Below are positions 8,735 through 18,687 of a stretch of DNA of 64,000 bases, in pieces; the stretch's first letter is position 1, and each line of letters opens with the position of its first letter. The stretch comes from Paenibacillus sp. GP183. GTDB taxonomy: Bacteria > Bacillota > Bacilli > Paenibacillales > NBRC-103111. The notes under the pieces were generated by a model, which was not told where the DNA came from, did no database searches, and saw only the letters and a list, made by a program, of their open reading frames with translations. Both the position numbers and the translations under genes were made by a program. Location: contig NZ_FNSW01000002.1 in assembly GCF_900104695.1 (NCBI RefSeq), positions 62,001 to 126,000 on the forward strand, given 5' to 3'.

Positions 8735-10331
8735 GGTGATGATCGTAGATGATGAGCCTGAAATCCGAAGGAGTATCCATCTGAAAGTGCAATGGGAAGA
8801 CTTACATTTGACAGTTGCAGCGGAATCCGCCAACGGCAGAGAGGCTCTACAGCAACTGCAGGAAAATGATTTCCAGATCGTCATCACGGATATGAACATG
8901 CCAATCATGGACGGAGTTTCTTTCCTGGAATCCTGTCATCAACAATTCCCGCATATTCGAATTATCGTCATCACTGGATATGATGAATTCGAATATGCAC
9001 GGGCGGCTGTTCGGCATCAGGCCAAGGATTTCCTTCTAAAGCCCATCAAACCAAGAGAGTTGGCCCGGATCCTGGAGAAGCTGGTTCAGGAATTGGATCA
9101 AGAACGGAGGCTTCAAGCCCAACAGGAGACGGTTAATTGGAAGCTCTCTCAAAATGGAAAGGAATTGAAGGAGCACTTTATCCTGGAGGTGATTAAGGAG
9201 AATTGGGAAAACGAGCGATATTTTCTAGACCGCTTCAAGCTATTTCAATTGGAGGATTGGACCCGCAAAGAAGTTCGATTGATCACCGTTGGGTTAAGGG
9301 ACAAGAGCGAGGCGATCCGACGGGAGGATCGAACTCCAGACAAGCTTCGCCTGCCCTTCGAGCTGCTGTGCCGGGAGTTCGCGGAAACCAGCATGATGGA
9401 TTCGCTTGTTTTTCACGATTCGAGCCATCCCTTGTTGATGCATTTCATCCTTGGCGGAGACCTTGCCGCAGTGCAGAAATATATGGGCCAACTGCAGCAA
9501 TGTGCCCTCCGACATTTGTTGTTTGAACCCTCCTTCGGAATAGGAGAGCCTGTTATCGGCTATCGGGAATGGGGGGAAGGTTATATATCTTCCTTGCTTG
9601 CTTGGAGCATTCGCCTTTACCATGTCGACAGGGGGGATAGAGAGGCTCGGCAAACAAAAGCCATTGTGTCGAATGAAATGGCCAAGGTGCTGCAAAATCA
9701 GCTCATTCGAGGTGATCTTCTTTCCATTGAACAGTCGATCGACAAAGAGTTGAAAAGGCTGATGAACGAATCCCATGTCCATTTTGTCAAATTCATTTTC
9801 CAGCTCTATTTAATATTGGAAACGGTCTCCAAAACGCTTGGTGTTTCCCTGGAATCCTATGAGAAGCTATGGGTCAGGCCCGAGCTGGTATGGGAACTGA
9901 ATTCGGTCGGCAAAGCAAACGGCTTCCTCATGGGGCTGGCCCGTAAAATCCATAGCCATTTACAAGCGCAGCCTACTGATTCGGATCATACGATCACCCA
10001 GGCGGCCAAGCAGTTTATCGATGAAAACTATATGTACGATCTGAATCTGCAGATGCTTGCAGAACGTTACCATTATAGTACTTCCTACTTTTCGGAGTTG
10101 TTCAAGGCCAAGCTGGGAATGACGTTTATTCAATACCTCTCTGAGGTACGCATGGCCAAAGCGATCCGGCTGCTGGAAGAAACGTCGATGAACCTGTGGG
10201 ATATCGCCGAATTGACGCGTTACTCCAACCCCAGCTATTTCAGCACCAAGTTTAAGCGAATGTATGGGATAAGCCCCTCGGAGTATCGGGAGAAAAGATC
10301 CGAAAAAAGTGAAGACGGATTCCCGAAATAA
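8727..10331 (+). CDS. YesN-type response regulator with AraC DNA-binding domain
   Basis: A regulator of 534 residues from GTG 8727, behind AGGAGGGGTCAGAGC. The N-terminal receiver domain has acidic pocket VDDEP, phosphoacceptor Asp in ITDMNMPIMDG (about residue 55) and Lys in LLKPIKP. A long middle region of unknown fold follows. The C-terminal AraC/XylS domain (about 430-525) has two helix-turn-helix motifs, the second ending TRYSNPSYFSTKFKRMYGISPSEYR. It is translationally coupled to the kinase. It most likely activates the ABC transporter and glycosidase genes directly downstream. Binding sites were not identified. Confidence 0.92.
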   Translation: MYKVMIVDDEPEIRRSIHLKVQWEDLHLTVAAESANGREALQQLQENDFQIVITDMNMPIMDGVSFLESCHQQFPHIRIIVITGYDEFEYARAAVRHQAKDFLLKPIKPRELARILEKLVQELDQERRLQAQQETVNWKLSQNGKELKEHFILEVIKENWENERYFLDRFKLFQLEDWTRKEVRLITVGLRDKSEAIRREDRTPDKLRLPFELLCREFAETSMMDSLVFHDSSHPLLMHFILGGDLAAVQKYMGQLQQCALRHLLFEPSFGIGEPVIGYREWGEGYISSLLAWSIRLYHVDRGDREARQTKAIVSNEMAKVLQNQLIRGDLLSIEQSIDKELKRLMNESHVHFVKFIFQLYLILETVSKTLGVSLESYEKLWVRPELVWELNSVGKANGFLMGLARKIHSHLQAQPTDSDHTITQAAKQFIDENYMYDLNLQMLAERYHYSTSYFSELFKAKLGMTFIQYLSEVRMAKAIRLLEETSMNLWDIAELTRYSNPSYFSTKFKRMYGISPSEYREKRSEKSEDGFPK

Positions 10332-10405
10332 TAGAATTCAGTCTCAGATAGGGATGTCTTATGCTTAATTTGCAGGTTAACTCATCTTATCTAGGGGGAA
10401 TTCAT

Positions 10406-11737
10406 ATGAAGAAACACTGGCTGGTTCCTGTATTAGGCTCATTGGTCGCCTTGTCAACGGCATGCTCCGGAGGAACGGGAGGGACGCCGGCTGCAGCCGG
10501 GACGAGTGCAGGTAAAGTAGAAGCAGTTGCCAAGAAAGTGGAGCTACGGGTCATGTGGTGGGGGGATCAGAAACGGGCCGACCTGACCAATCAAATGCTC
10601 AAGAAGTTCGAGGAAAAATACCCGAACATCAAGGTTACGAGCGAGTTTTCCCCCGTTTCCGGGTATTTCGATAAATTGAATACGCAGCTTGCTTCACAAA
10701 CCGCTCCCGATGTGTTTACACTGGGCAGCAACCTTCTCGATTATGCCAATAAAGAAGTATTGCTGGATCTGAATCCTTATGTCGGGAATGCGCTGAATAC
10801 GGCGGATATCGACAAGACGCTTCTGGATTACACGTCCAGCAAAGGGAAGCTGTACGGCGTTTCCATAGGCGCAAACGCACGAAGTATTATAGCCAACACG
10901 GAATTGTTCAAGAAAGCCGGAATGCCGATTCCCCAAGACGGATGGACATGGGACGATTACGCGAAGGTGAGCAAAGAAGTATCTCAAAAGCTGGGCAAGG
11001 ATTATTATGGCTCATACAATTTCACATCTGATTACAACGCGATGGAAGTCTACTTTAGGCAAAACGGCAAGATTGTGTACGATAACGAATCCGGAAAACT
11101 CGGGTTTGAAGCTAAAGATGCCGAAGCCTGGTTCGCCTATTGGGATAACTTGAGCAAGGGCGGAGGCCTGGTCACTCCGGAGCTGCAAGTGTCCGCTTCT
11201 TCGCTGGATACGAGCAAATCATTAGTCGTTACCGGCAAGGCAGCGATGAGCTTTGTGCCTTCCAACCTCATGAAGGCCATGCAAGGCTCGACCAAGGATA
11301 AGCTGGCGCTGTTGCAAGTTCCCCGCGGTGCCAAAGGCACCGGTCTCGGCCTCGACTCCAGTCAGGGGATTTCCGCCTATGCCAAAACGAAGTACCCCAA
11401 AGAAGCGGCTATGCTGATCAATTTCTGGGTTAACGATCCAGATGCGGTCAAAATTTTAGGGAATGACCGGGGGATTCCCGTATCCTCGAAGATGAGGGAT
11501 GTTCTCAAACAGAATGCCGATGCGACCGATCAGCAGATTTATGACTATATCGATCGTGTGTCCGCAGCAGCCAAAAAGGAACCGGTTAAACCCAGCTATA
11601 ATATTCCCGGGTATAACGAATTCAGCAAGCTGCTCGAAACTACCGGCCAGCAGATTGCTTTCGGCAAGAAAGATGTCAAGAAATCGGCTGACGAACTGTT
11701 CACGGGCACACAACAAATTTTAAGCAAAAATAAGTAA
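10406..11737 (+). CDS. Sugar ABC transporter substrate-binding lipoprotein
   Basis: A solute-binding protein of 443 residues. The start ATG 10406 follows AGGGGGAATTC; an upstream ATG at 10361 would bury the signal peptide. The type II signal peptide ends in the lipobox LSTAC, with the lipidated Cys near residue 20 and a Gly/Thr/Ala-rich linker after it. The mature part has the family 1 sugar-binding pattern LRVMWWG...FEEKYPNIKV, DVFTLGSN and GKAAMSFVPSN. It is anchored outside the membrane, delivers an oligosaccharide to the two permeases downstream, and is regulated by the two-component pair upstream. No ATPase gene is in the locus, so a shared MsmX-like ATPase is inferred. Confidence 0.9.
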   Translation: MKKHWLVPVLGSLVALSTACSGGTGGTPAAAGTSAGKVEAVAKKVELRVMWWGDQKRADLTNQMLKKFEEKYPNIKVTSEFSPVSGYFDKLNTQLASQTAPDVFTLGSNLLDYANKEVLLDLNPYVGNALNTADIDKTLLDYTSSKGKLYGVSIGANARSIIANTELFKKAGMPIPQDGWTWDDYAKVSKEVSQKLGKDYYGSYNFTSDYNAMEVYFRQNGKIVYDNESGKLGFEAKDAEAWFAYWDNLSKGGGLVTPELQVSASSLDTSKSLVVTGKAAMSFVPSNLMKAMQGSTKDKLALLQVPRGAKGTGLGLDSSQGISAYAKTKYPKEAAMLINFWVNDPDAVKILGNDRGIPVSSKMRDVLKQNADATDQQIYDYIDRVSAAAKKEPVKPSYNIPGYNEFSKLLETTGQQIAFGKKDVKKSADELFTGTQQILSKNK

Positions 11738-11752
11738 ATGGAGGATTTGGAT

Positions 11753-12679
11753 ATGCCAACCTTCCGGAGATCGGTAAGATCCCAACATAATCGAGTGGCC
11801 TATTTATTTTTGCTGCCCTGGCTGCTCGGTTTTTTCTTTCTATCGCTGGGTCCGATGCTCGGTTCCTTTTATCTGTCTTTTTCCGCTTACAATTTGTTGA
11901 CCCCGCCGAAGTGGATCGGATTAAATAATTTCCAGCAAATCTTTACCAGCGATCCATCGTTTTATCATTCCTTACTTCTGACGTTCCAATATGTTTTTAT
12001 TTCCGTACCGGTTCGACTGATATTTGCCTTGCTGGTCGCGATCTTCCTGAATAAAGGCATCAAAGCGCTCGGAGTGTACCGCACCGTCTACTATATACCT
12101 TCCCTGCTCGGCGGAAGCGTGGCGATTGCCGTGGTATGGAGAAAAATGTTCGACGGAAACGGCTTGTTCAATCATTTCTTGAGCTGGTTCGGGATTCGGG
12201 GTCCCGCATGGATATCCCATCCCGACTATGTCATCTATACCATCGTTGCTTTGTCGGTATGGCAATTCGGCTCAGCTATGGTCATTTTTTTAGCCGGGTT
12301 GAAGCAAATCCCTGCCGATCTGTATGAGGCTTCGGAGGTGGACGGCGCGGGTAAAGCGGTTCAGTTTTTTAGGATCACGCTGCCTTTGCTGTCTCCAGTG
12401 ATCTTCTTTAATCTTGTAATGGGGATCATCAATTCTTTTCAAGTATTCACCCCGGGTTATGTGATTGGCGATGGGCGTGGCGGGCCGATCAATTCGACCT
12501 TGTTTTATACGCTGTACCTATACCTGAAAGGCTTCTCATTTTTCGAGATGGGTTATGCCTCGGCACTGGCATGGATTATGCTCGCCATTATCGCTGTATT
12601 TACCTCTATTGTATTTATCACTTCCAAGTATTGGGTCTTTTACGGGGATGGCAAGGATAAAGGGGGGAAAACTTCTTGA
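11753..12679 (+). CDS. Sugar ABC transporter permease (UgpA/LacF type)
   Basis: A protein of 308 residues from ATG 11753, chosen because GGAGG lies 8 bases before it; an ATG at 11738 overlaps that site. It has six predicted membrane helices, the first starting VAYLFLLPWLLGFFFL. The cytoplasmic EAA loop that contacts the ATPase reads YEASEVDGAGKAVQFFRITLPLL. It starts 15 bases after the binding-protein gene and overlaps the next permease by 4 bases, so the three are one operon. It forms a heterodimer with the following permease. Confidence 0.92.
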   Translation: MPTFRRSVRSQHNRVAYLFLLPWLLGFFFLSLGPMLGSFYLSFSAYNLLTPPKWIGLNNFQQIFTSDPSFYHSLLLTFQYVFISVPVRLIFALLVAIFLNKGIKALGVYRTVYYIPSLLGGSVAIAVVWRKMFDGNGLFNHFLSWFGIRGPAWISHPDYVIYTIVALSVWQFGSAMVIFLAGLKQIPADLYEASEVDGAGKAVQFFRITLPLLSPVIFFNLVMGIINSFQVFTPGYVIGDGRGGPINSTLFYTLYLYLKGFSFFEMGYASALAWIMLAIIAVFTSIVFITSKYWVFYGDGKDKGGKTS

Positions 12680-13515
12680 ATGCAGGCATTTCCTATAAGC
12701 CTTTCATTCGGCACTTAGCGACCATCGGGCTGGGGCTTGTGATGCTTTACCCGATTGTCTGGCTCTTAACCAGTTCGTTTAAACCGAATAACCTTATTTT
12801 CACGGATACCGGTCTATGGCCCAAAGAAATCACATTGGCTAATTATGTGTCCGGATGGAAGGGGTTGCAGGGCATTTCCTTCGGCCGGTTCTTCGCCAAT
12901 TCGTTCGAGTTATCTGTTCTGTCCGTCATGGGGAGCCTCGTGACCTGCTCGCTGGCCGCTTTTGCTTTTGCCCGTTTGAACTTCAAATTCAGTAAGCTTT
13001 GGTTCAGCTTGATGCTGCTTACCATCATGCTGCCTTATCATGTAACTTTGGTTCCGCAATATATCTTGTATAACCAGTTCCATTGGATCAATACTTTTTT
13101 GCCTATTGTCGTGCCCAAATGGCTCGCGCATGATTCGTTCTTCATCCTGCTTATGGTTCAATTCATCCGAGGAATTCCGAAAGAACTCGACGAAAGCGCT
13201 ACAATCGACGGCTGCGGGCAGGGGCAAATTTATGTCCGGATCATCCTGCCGCTTCTGGTTCCTGCTCTCATCACGACGGCGATCTTTACTTTTATCTGGA
13301 CGTGGGACGATTTTTTCAGCCAGATGATCTATTTGAATCATATCAGGCTGTTTACAGTTCAGCTTGGGATTCTTTCCTTATTCGACCCGTCCGGCGAATC
13401 GAACTGGGGAGCGCTGCTCGCCATGTCGGTCTTGTCTCTAATTCCCATCATGGCCATATTCCTGTCGTTCCAGCGCTACTTCCTGGACGGGATCGCCACC
13501 ACCGGATTGAAGTAG
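12676..13515 (+). CDS. Sugar ABC transporter permease (UgpE/LacG type)
   Basis: A protein of 279 residues from TTG 12676, overlapping the previous stop codon (TTGA), with AAGGGGGG 8-10 bases upstream. It has six membrane helices. The EAA loop reads LDESATIDGCGQGQIYVRIILPLL. The C-terminus QRYFLDGIATTGLK is the standard ending of MalG/UgpE-type permeases (domain order typical for carbohydrate importers of the CUT1 class). It is the second half of the membrane channel. Confidence 0.92.
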   Translation: MNAGISYKPFIRHLATIGLGLVMLYPIVWLLTSSFKPNNLIFTDTGLWPKEITLANYVSGWKGLQGISFGRFFANSFELSVLSVMGSLVTCSLAAFAFARLNFKFSKLWFSLMLLTIMLPYHVTLVPQYILYNQFHWINTFLPIVVPKWLAHDSFFILLMVQFIRGIPKELDESATIDGCGQGQIYVRIILPLLVPALITTAIFTFIWTWDDFFSQMIYLNHIRLFTVQLGILSLFDPSGESNWGALLAMSVLSLIPIMAIFLSFQRYFLDGIATTGLK

Positions 13516-13559
13516 CGGACCGGGCAGCAACAAAATTCACATAGAAATGGGTGTTCGAT

Positions 13560-16007
13560 ATGAACGTACGATCACAGTTGGAGAGCATATCCAGAGCCAA
13601 GCAGCACCCCATCACACTCGACAGGCCTGCCCCGGATTTTTTTGAAGGGGCGGTTCTCGGCAATGGCGGCTTGGGGGCGATTGTGACGACCCGACCGGAT
13701 GCCGTAGTCATTCATTTCGGCCATAACAACGTCTGGGACATTCGGATCGCCGAAGAAAACCGGGAGAAGCTCGGTACCTTTCAAGAAATATTCGCAAAGA
13801 TTATGGAAATCTCGCCCGAACACGACCATTTGCACGAAAACGAATGGTACCGAGATTATTGCCGGATGGCTCGTGAGAATTACGCGAAGCCTTATCCTTG
13901 CCCGATGCCGTGCGGCTCCCTGCTGCTCGGGTTTGACCGGCGCGAAGCGGAAATATTGGGCCATAAGATCGATATATCGACCGGGATTTGCGAGGTCTAT
14001 TTTTTAATCGAAGGTAAACAGGCCGTCCTGGAGATTTTCGTCGAGCCGCAAACCGACCAGGTTTGGTTGAGGATGGTTGATGGGCAGGGGGAATGGATCA
14101 CGTCCCCTTTCAACCGGATCAAGCTGATACCTGATCCCGAGCGTTCGCAGGACCTGCCCCGATTTGTAGCGGCTGTTGCGGAAGAGAAACAATTGATTAT
14201 GTTTGAACAAACTCTTCCATACCGGGAAGACTTTCGACAGAGAACGGAGCCTCATCCACAAGACCGGGCCTTCCGTTTGAGTGTGCGAACGGCGGATGCC
14301 TTCCGCATGGTCGAAAATCCCCTCCACTATGAAACGTATGGGATCAAAGGCGATTTTTCCGGCGCCGATAGCCGGGAGCAGGTATTGACGGGGGCGGATC
14401 TGCTTCAGAACAAGCCTTTCCTTGCCGTGGTGCAGCTGGAGGAAGGGCTGTTATCGGATTTGCTGCCGAAGCCTACATCCCCTCCAGTTCCTGAATTGGC
14501 ACAATATGAACAGGCGAGAGAAGAATCCATCCGCCATTATGACGAGTTCTGGGGACGTTCGGCCGTTGAATTGGAAGACGAATTATTAGAGAAAATTTGG
14601 TACTGGAATTTGTATTTCTTTCAATGCGCCGTGAAAGCTGGGGTCACCTGTCCTGGACTTTTTGCCAATTGGAGCTACCGGAAAATCGGGACCTCATGGC
14701 ATGGCGATTATCATTTCAACTATAATGCTCAGCAGCCCTTCTGGGCGGCGTTCTCCAGTAATCATGTTGACAGGCATGTGGCCTATGTGGATCTGGTTCA
14801 CCATATCCTGCCGATCAGCCGCAGCTGGGCCAACGATTATTATGGTTTGCGCGGCGCCTGCTTTCCACATTCGGCATATCCCGTCGACATGACTATGATG
14901 CCCTATCCCATTCCTACGTGGGGGTGGGAAATCTGTGAAACCCCGTGGACGGTACAAAGCTTGTGGTGGCACTATTTGTATACGATGGACCGTGATTTTC
15001 TGAAGCACCGGGCGTTTGTCCCCATTAAAGAGTCGGTACGCTTTCTGGCGGACTATATGACCCGGCCTGAGGCGCACGGTGACTCCCAGGGGGATGGCAA
15101 GTGCCACATTTTCCCTACCGTAGTTCCTGAACTGTACGGACTGACCCCGTTCTTTAAGATGAACAAAGATTGCCTTGTTGACCTCACTCTGGCCAAATTC
15201 GTTTTCAAGGCCTACCTCTCGGCTTGCCGCATTCTCGGCTTCGAGCTGGAGGAGAAAGAGACCATCGAGGCGGTGGAATATATTTTGCGGCATTATCCGG
15301 ACTATCCGACCGCTAACTCTGAGAAATATGGCGAGGTTCTTGTTTGCGTAGAGGGTGAAGATCCCCAAATCGTCTATAACACGCCGAATAGCTTGATGAC
15401 CGTATTCCCCGGTGAGGAACACGGAATACATTCCGTCGAAGAACGGGAGCTCCTGCGCAACACGTATATGAATCACTTGAATGAGGGCGGCAATGAACTG
15501 GTATTCTACAGTTTGCAGGGGGCGCGGCTTGGGCTGCTCGACTTGCAAAAATTCAAGCGGCAGATCCACTATTGTATGCTTCCCAACGGCACTTGCACAG
15601 ATAAACTGCTGCAGTCCGGGGGGCGATATCACGATGCTACGGATTTTAATTTTATGGGCCGGATGGGCATCTGGTTCGAGAATTTCGCACTGCCGGCCGT
15701 AATTAACGAATGCTTAATGCAAAGCTACAATGGGCAAATCCGATTGTTCCCGAACTGGCCCAAGGGACAAAAGGCGTCGTTCAGCAATTTACGGGCGGTC
15801 GGCGGGTTCCTGATCAGCGCTGCTTATGACGGCGAGAATGTGGAATGGGTTGAATTGTTCAGCGAAGCTGGCGGACGTTTGCGCATGCATCCTCTTTGGT
15901 CCCGGTCGACGGTTTCCTTGAATGACCGCAAGCCCGAACCGGTTACTGGCCCAATGATCGAATGGGAGACCCGCAAAGGCGATGTTTTGAGGTTTTCAAA
16001 AGGATGA
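13560..16007 (+). CDS. Glycoside hydrolase family 95-like protein (DUF5703-type N-terminus)
   Basis: About 816 residues. ATG 13560 is preferred over GTG 13551 because a GGGTG lies 6 bases upstream; both are weak. The N-terminal beta domain has VLGNGGLGAIV and the central (alpha/alpha)6 barrel has WHGDYHFNYNAQQPFW and WWHYLYTMDRDFL. The C-terminal beta domain ends LRAVGGFLISAAYDG. This architecture is that of GH95 and relatives (alpha-L-fucosidase or alpha-galactosidase). The exact sugar is not determinable. No signal peptide is seen, so it would act in the cytoplasm on the imported oligosaccharide. It is co-directional with the transporter, 44 bases downstream. Confidence 0.75.
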   Translation: MNVRSQLESISRAKQHPITLDRPAPDFFEGAVLGNGGLGAIVTTRPDAVVIHFGHNNVWDIRIAEENREKLGTFQEIFAKIMEISPEHDHLHENEWYRDYCRMARENYAKPYPCPMPCGSLLLGFDRREAEILGHKIDISTGICEVYFLIEGKQAVLEIFVEPQTDQVWLRMVDGQGEWITSPFNRIKLIPDPERSQDLPRFVAAVAEEKQLIMFEQTLPYREDFRQRTEPHPQDRAFRLSVRTADAFRMVENPLHYETYGIKGDFSGADSREQVLTGADLLQNKPFLAVVQLEEGLLSDLLPKPTSPPVPELAQYEQAREESIRHYDEFWGRSAVELEDELLEKIWYWNLYFFQCAVKAGVTCPGLFANWSYRKIGTSWHGDYHFNYNAQQPFWAAFSSNHVDRHVAYVDLVHHILPISRSWANDYYGLRGACFPHSAYPVDMTMMPYPIPTWGWEICETPWTVQSLWWHYLYTMDRDFLKHRAFVPIKESVRFLADYMTRPEAHGDSQGDGKCHIFPTVVPELYGLTPFFKMNKDCLVDLTLAKFVFKAYLSACRILGFELEEKETIEAVEYILRHYPDYPTANSEKYGEVLVCVEGEDPQIVYNTPNSLMTVFPGEEHGIHSVEERELLRNTYMNHLNEGGNELVFYSLQGARLGLLDLQKFKRQIHYCMLPNGTCTDKLLQSGGRYHDATDFNFMGRMGIWFENFALPAVINECLMQSYNGQIRLFPNWPKGQKASFSNLRAVGGFLISAAYDGENVEWVELFSEAGGRLRMHPLWSRSTVSLNDRKPEPVTGPMIEWETRKGDVLRFSKG

Positions 16008-16142
16008 GCTCAGATGGATCCGTGAATTCAGGCGGTAATCAAGATCTCGCGTTACTTGCTGTTTAAACAATTGGGGTGGTTGGACAGCTATATGCCTGTT
16101 ATTTAAAAGGATAAATCATTCAAACCTATATGGAGGATTCTG

Positions 16143-17531
16143 ATGAAACCCAATCAAAATGTCGTTAAGGATATTCAAATTGCCTACATCGGCGGCGGCT
16201 CGAGAGGATGGGCCTGGGGCTTGATGAGCGACCTGGCGCAAGAAGGTCAGCTTTCCGGTACCGTTAAATTATATGATCTTAATGTTGATGCCGCGAATAC
16301 GAATGCGGTGATCGGCAATCGCCTGTCTGAACGGGCTGAAGCTGCAGGAAAGTGGAAGTATGAGGGAGTTCCTTCGTTAAAAGAAGCTCTTACCGGCTCC
16401 GATTTCGTTATCATTTCTATACTGCCGGGAAGCTTCCAAGAGATGCATTCCGATGTACATTTACCGGAAGAATACGGAATCTATCAATCGGTAGGGGATA
16501 CCGTAGGCCCAGGCGGTACGATCCGTGCATTGCGTACGATCCCGATGTATGTGGAGCTGGCCAAAAGCATTCGCTCCTACGCACCTGACTCATGGATCAT
16601 CAACTACACGAATCCTATGACATTATGTACGCGTACACTTTATGAGGTATTTCCGGAAGTTAAAGCGATCGGATGCTGCCATGAAGTATTCGGCACCCAG
16701 AAACTGCTTGCCTCCATGCTTGAAGAAATGGCGAATATTCCCAATGTAAATCGGCGCGATATCAAGGTGAATGTACTCGGGATTAACCATTTTACTTGGC
16801 TGAATCAAGCTTCTTATCAAGGAATGGATTTGTTCCCGATGTATCGGGAATTTGTCGGCCGCTATCACAAGGAAGGCTTTGATGGCGCTGAAGAGGGGCA
16901 CTGGATGAACAATCATTTTGCCTCGGCGGATCGGGTGAAGTTTGACCTTTTTCGCAAATTCGGGCTGATCGCAGCAGCCGGAGACCGTCACTTGGCCGAA
17001 TTCATGCCGCATTCCTGGTATTTAAAAAATCCGGAAACGGTTCATGAGTGGAAATTCAGTTTAACCAAGGTGGATTGGCGTAAGCAAAATCAGCAAGCTT
17101 TGATTGCAAAGAGTGCAAGATTGGCACAAGGGGAAGAAGAATTTGCCATACGGCCGACTGGCGAAGAAGGCATTGACATGATTAAGGCATTGCTGGGTCT
17201 TGGGGATCTTGTAACGAATGTCAACCTGCCGAACCGGGGGCAAATGGGCAATACGCCTCTTGGCGCTGTAGTAGAAACGAATGCTATATTCGGCCGTGAC
17301 AGTGTAAAACCGATCATATCCGGGAAGCTTCCGTCGGAAATCAATAGTCTCGTACAGCGTCATATATGGAATCAAGAAACGATCTTACAGGCTTCGCTTA
17401 ATAGGGACAAGGACCAGGCTTTTCGCGCTTTCGTAAGCGATCCGTTGGTGAATATTTCACCCAAAGATGCTAGAGAGCTTTTCGAACGCATGTTGGACAA
17501 TACGAAGTCTTTTCTTCCGGAATGGAAATAA
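16143..17531 (+). CDS. GH4 family NAD-dependent glycosidase (LplD/MelA-like)
   Basis: 462 residues from ATG 16143 behind TATGGAGGATTCTG. A Rossmann NAD site IAYIGGGSRGWAWG opens the protein. Metal ligands are the Cys in GCCHEVFG and His in LGINHFTWLN, and NYTNPMTL is also characteristic of family 4. GH4 enzymes use NAD+ and a divalent metal to cleave by oxidation, elimination and reduction at C3, and include alpha-galactosidase, alpha-glucosidase and alpha-galacturonidase. The locus order (binding protein, two permeases, GH4) recalls the lplABCD operon of Bacillus subtilis, so a galacturonide-type substrate is possible but not shown. Cytoplasmic and apparently intact. Confidence 0.9.
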   Translation: MKPNQNVVKDIQIAYIGGGSRGWAWGLMSDLAQEGQLSGTVKLYDLNVDAANTNAVIGNRLSERAEAAGKWKYEGVPSLKEALTGSDFVIISILPGSFQEMHSDVHLPEEYGIYQSVGDTVGPGGTIRALRTIPMYVELAKSIRSYAPDSWIINYTNPMTLCTRTLYEVFPEVKAIGCCHEVFGTQKLLASMLEEMANIPNVNRRDIKVNVLGINHFTWLNQASYQGMDLFPMYREFVGRYHKEGFDGAEEGHWMNNHFASADRVKFDLFRKFGLIAAAGDRHLAEFMPHSWYLKNPETVHEWKFSLTKVDWRKQNQQALIAKSARLAQGEEEFAIRPTGEEGIDMIKALLGLGDLVTNVNLPNRGQMGNTPLGAVVETNAIFGRDSVKPIISGKLPSEINSLVQRHIWNQETILQASLNRDKDQAFRAFVSDPLVNISPKDARELFERMLDNTKSFLPEWK

Positions 17532-17662
17532 ATCAAATGCTCTGTTCAGAACCTTGCAAGGTTGTGCTGCAAAAATTAAAACGGTAGTCTTAATCATAGA
17601 TTATAATAATTTTATGCATTCAACCCGAACAATTTTATTGCAGTTGAAATGGAGTGTATTCT

Positions 17663-18360
17663 GTGAAGATGATTCGATGGGGAATTATTGGTGTGGGAGA
17701 TGTGACAGAAGTAAAGAGCGGCCCGGGCTTCCAGAAAGCGGAGCATTCCCAGCTTGTAGCCGTGATGAGAAGAAACGGTGCGTTGGCGGAAGATTATGCG
17801 AAGCGGCATAACGTACCTAAATGGTACGATAATGCGAAAGATCTGATTGACGACTCTGAAGTGGACGCCGTTTATATTGCGACTCCTCCTGCATTTCACA
17901 AACAATATGCAATCCAGGCTGCAGAAGCGGGAAAGCCCGTTTATGTCGAAAAACCGATGGCATTAAATTATGCCTGAATGCGAGGAAATGATCGGTGTAT
18001 GCCAAAAGCACAATGTGTCGCTTTTTGTGGCTTACTATCGGAGAACATTGCCAAGATTCGTAAATTAGTGGAGAGTGGGGCGATCGGCGATGTCCGTTTC
18101 GTTACCACCACCCTGCTGCGCAAACCGTTGGTTGGCGAAGAATTGCCATGGAGAGTTCAACCGGAAATAGCCGGAGGAGGACTGTTTTTTGACTTGGCAA
18201 GCCATACGCTGGATTTTTTTTGACTATTTGTTCGGACCAGTAACCGAGGTGAAGGGCTGGGCGTCAAATCAGGAAAACCGCTACGCGGCGGCGGAGGATT
18301 TTGTAGCGGGAACATACAAATTTGCTTCGGGCGTTTATGATGATGGGGGGACCCGCGGTA
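17663..18360 (+). pseudogene. Gfo/Idh/MocA-family oxidoreductase, frameshifted and truncated
   Basis: It starts at GTG 17663 behind GGAG, with the Rossmann motif WGIIGVGDVTEVKSGPG and EKPMALNYA. It then loses frame near 17975; the next frame gives ECEEMIGVCQKHNVSLFVAYYRR. A second shift near 18055 gives KIRKLVESGAIGDVRFV, and a third near 18220 gives DYLFGPVTEVKGWASNQ. The C-terminal third is absent after about 18350. At least three frameshifts plus truncation make it inactive. It was the last gene of the carbohydrate locus and probably oxidised or isomerised a sugar from the glycosidases. Confidence 0.85.
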
Positions 18361-18580
18361 ACGTAACTGGTACTGGAGCTTCTTCTTGCTCAGTTATCTA
18401 ACGAACTACTTCACAAAAGCTGCATTTTGTACATATGTCTATAATCCGGTTAAAGTCCTTATATATCAAGGCTTTGTATTTGGTGTCATACACTATATAG
18501 ATCCATTTTTCGATGATAAAATAATAACTGTCGCGGCAGCTCCTTCATCGTTTGTATAGAGTCCTTAATTCAGTCCTTTA

Positions 18581-18612
18581 TTCAACTAACTAACGTTATC
18601 CGTTTAGTTCAG
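18581..18612 (-). repeat. Cassette-type repeat, box A only (copy 1)
   Basis: Read on the minus strand this gives CTGAACTAAACGGATAACG with the partner arm AGTTAGTTGAA: the box A pattern of the dispersed repeat family. A degenerate stem remnant (GCGGCAGCTCC) lies 50 bases to the left. It sits 75 bases 3' of the minus-strand dehydrogenase gene. Confidence 0.5.
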
Positions 18613-18687
18613 TCTTTTCTTAGGTTTCGAACTGGTCGATCCCATACTACCAATTCTTAACATGAACATCGCATCGGATTTTTGATG

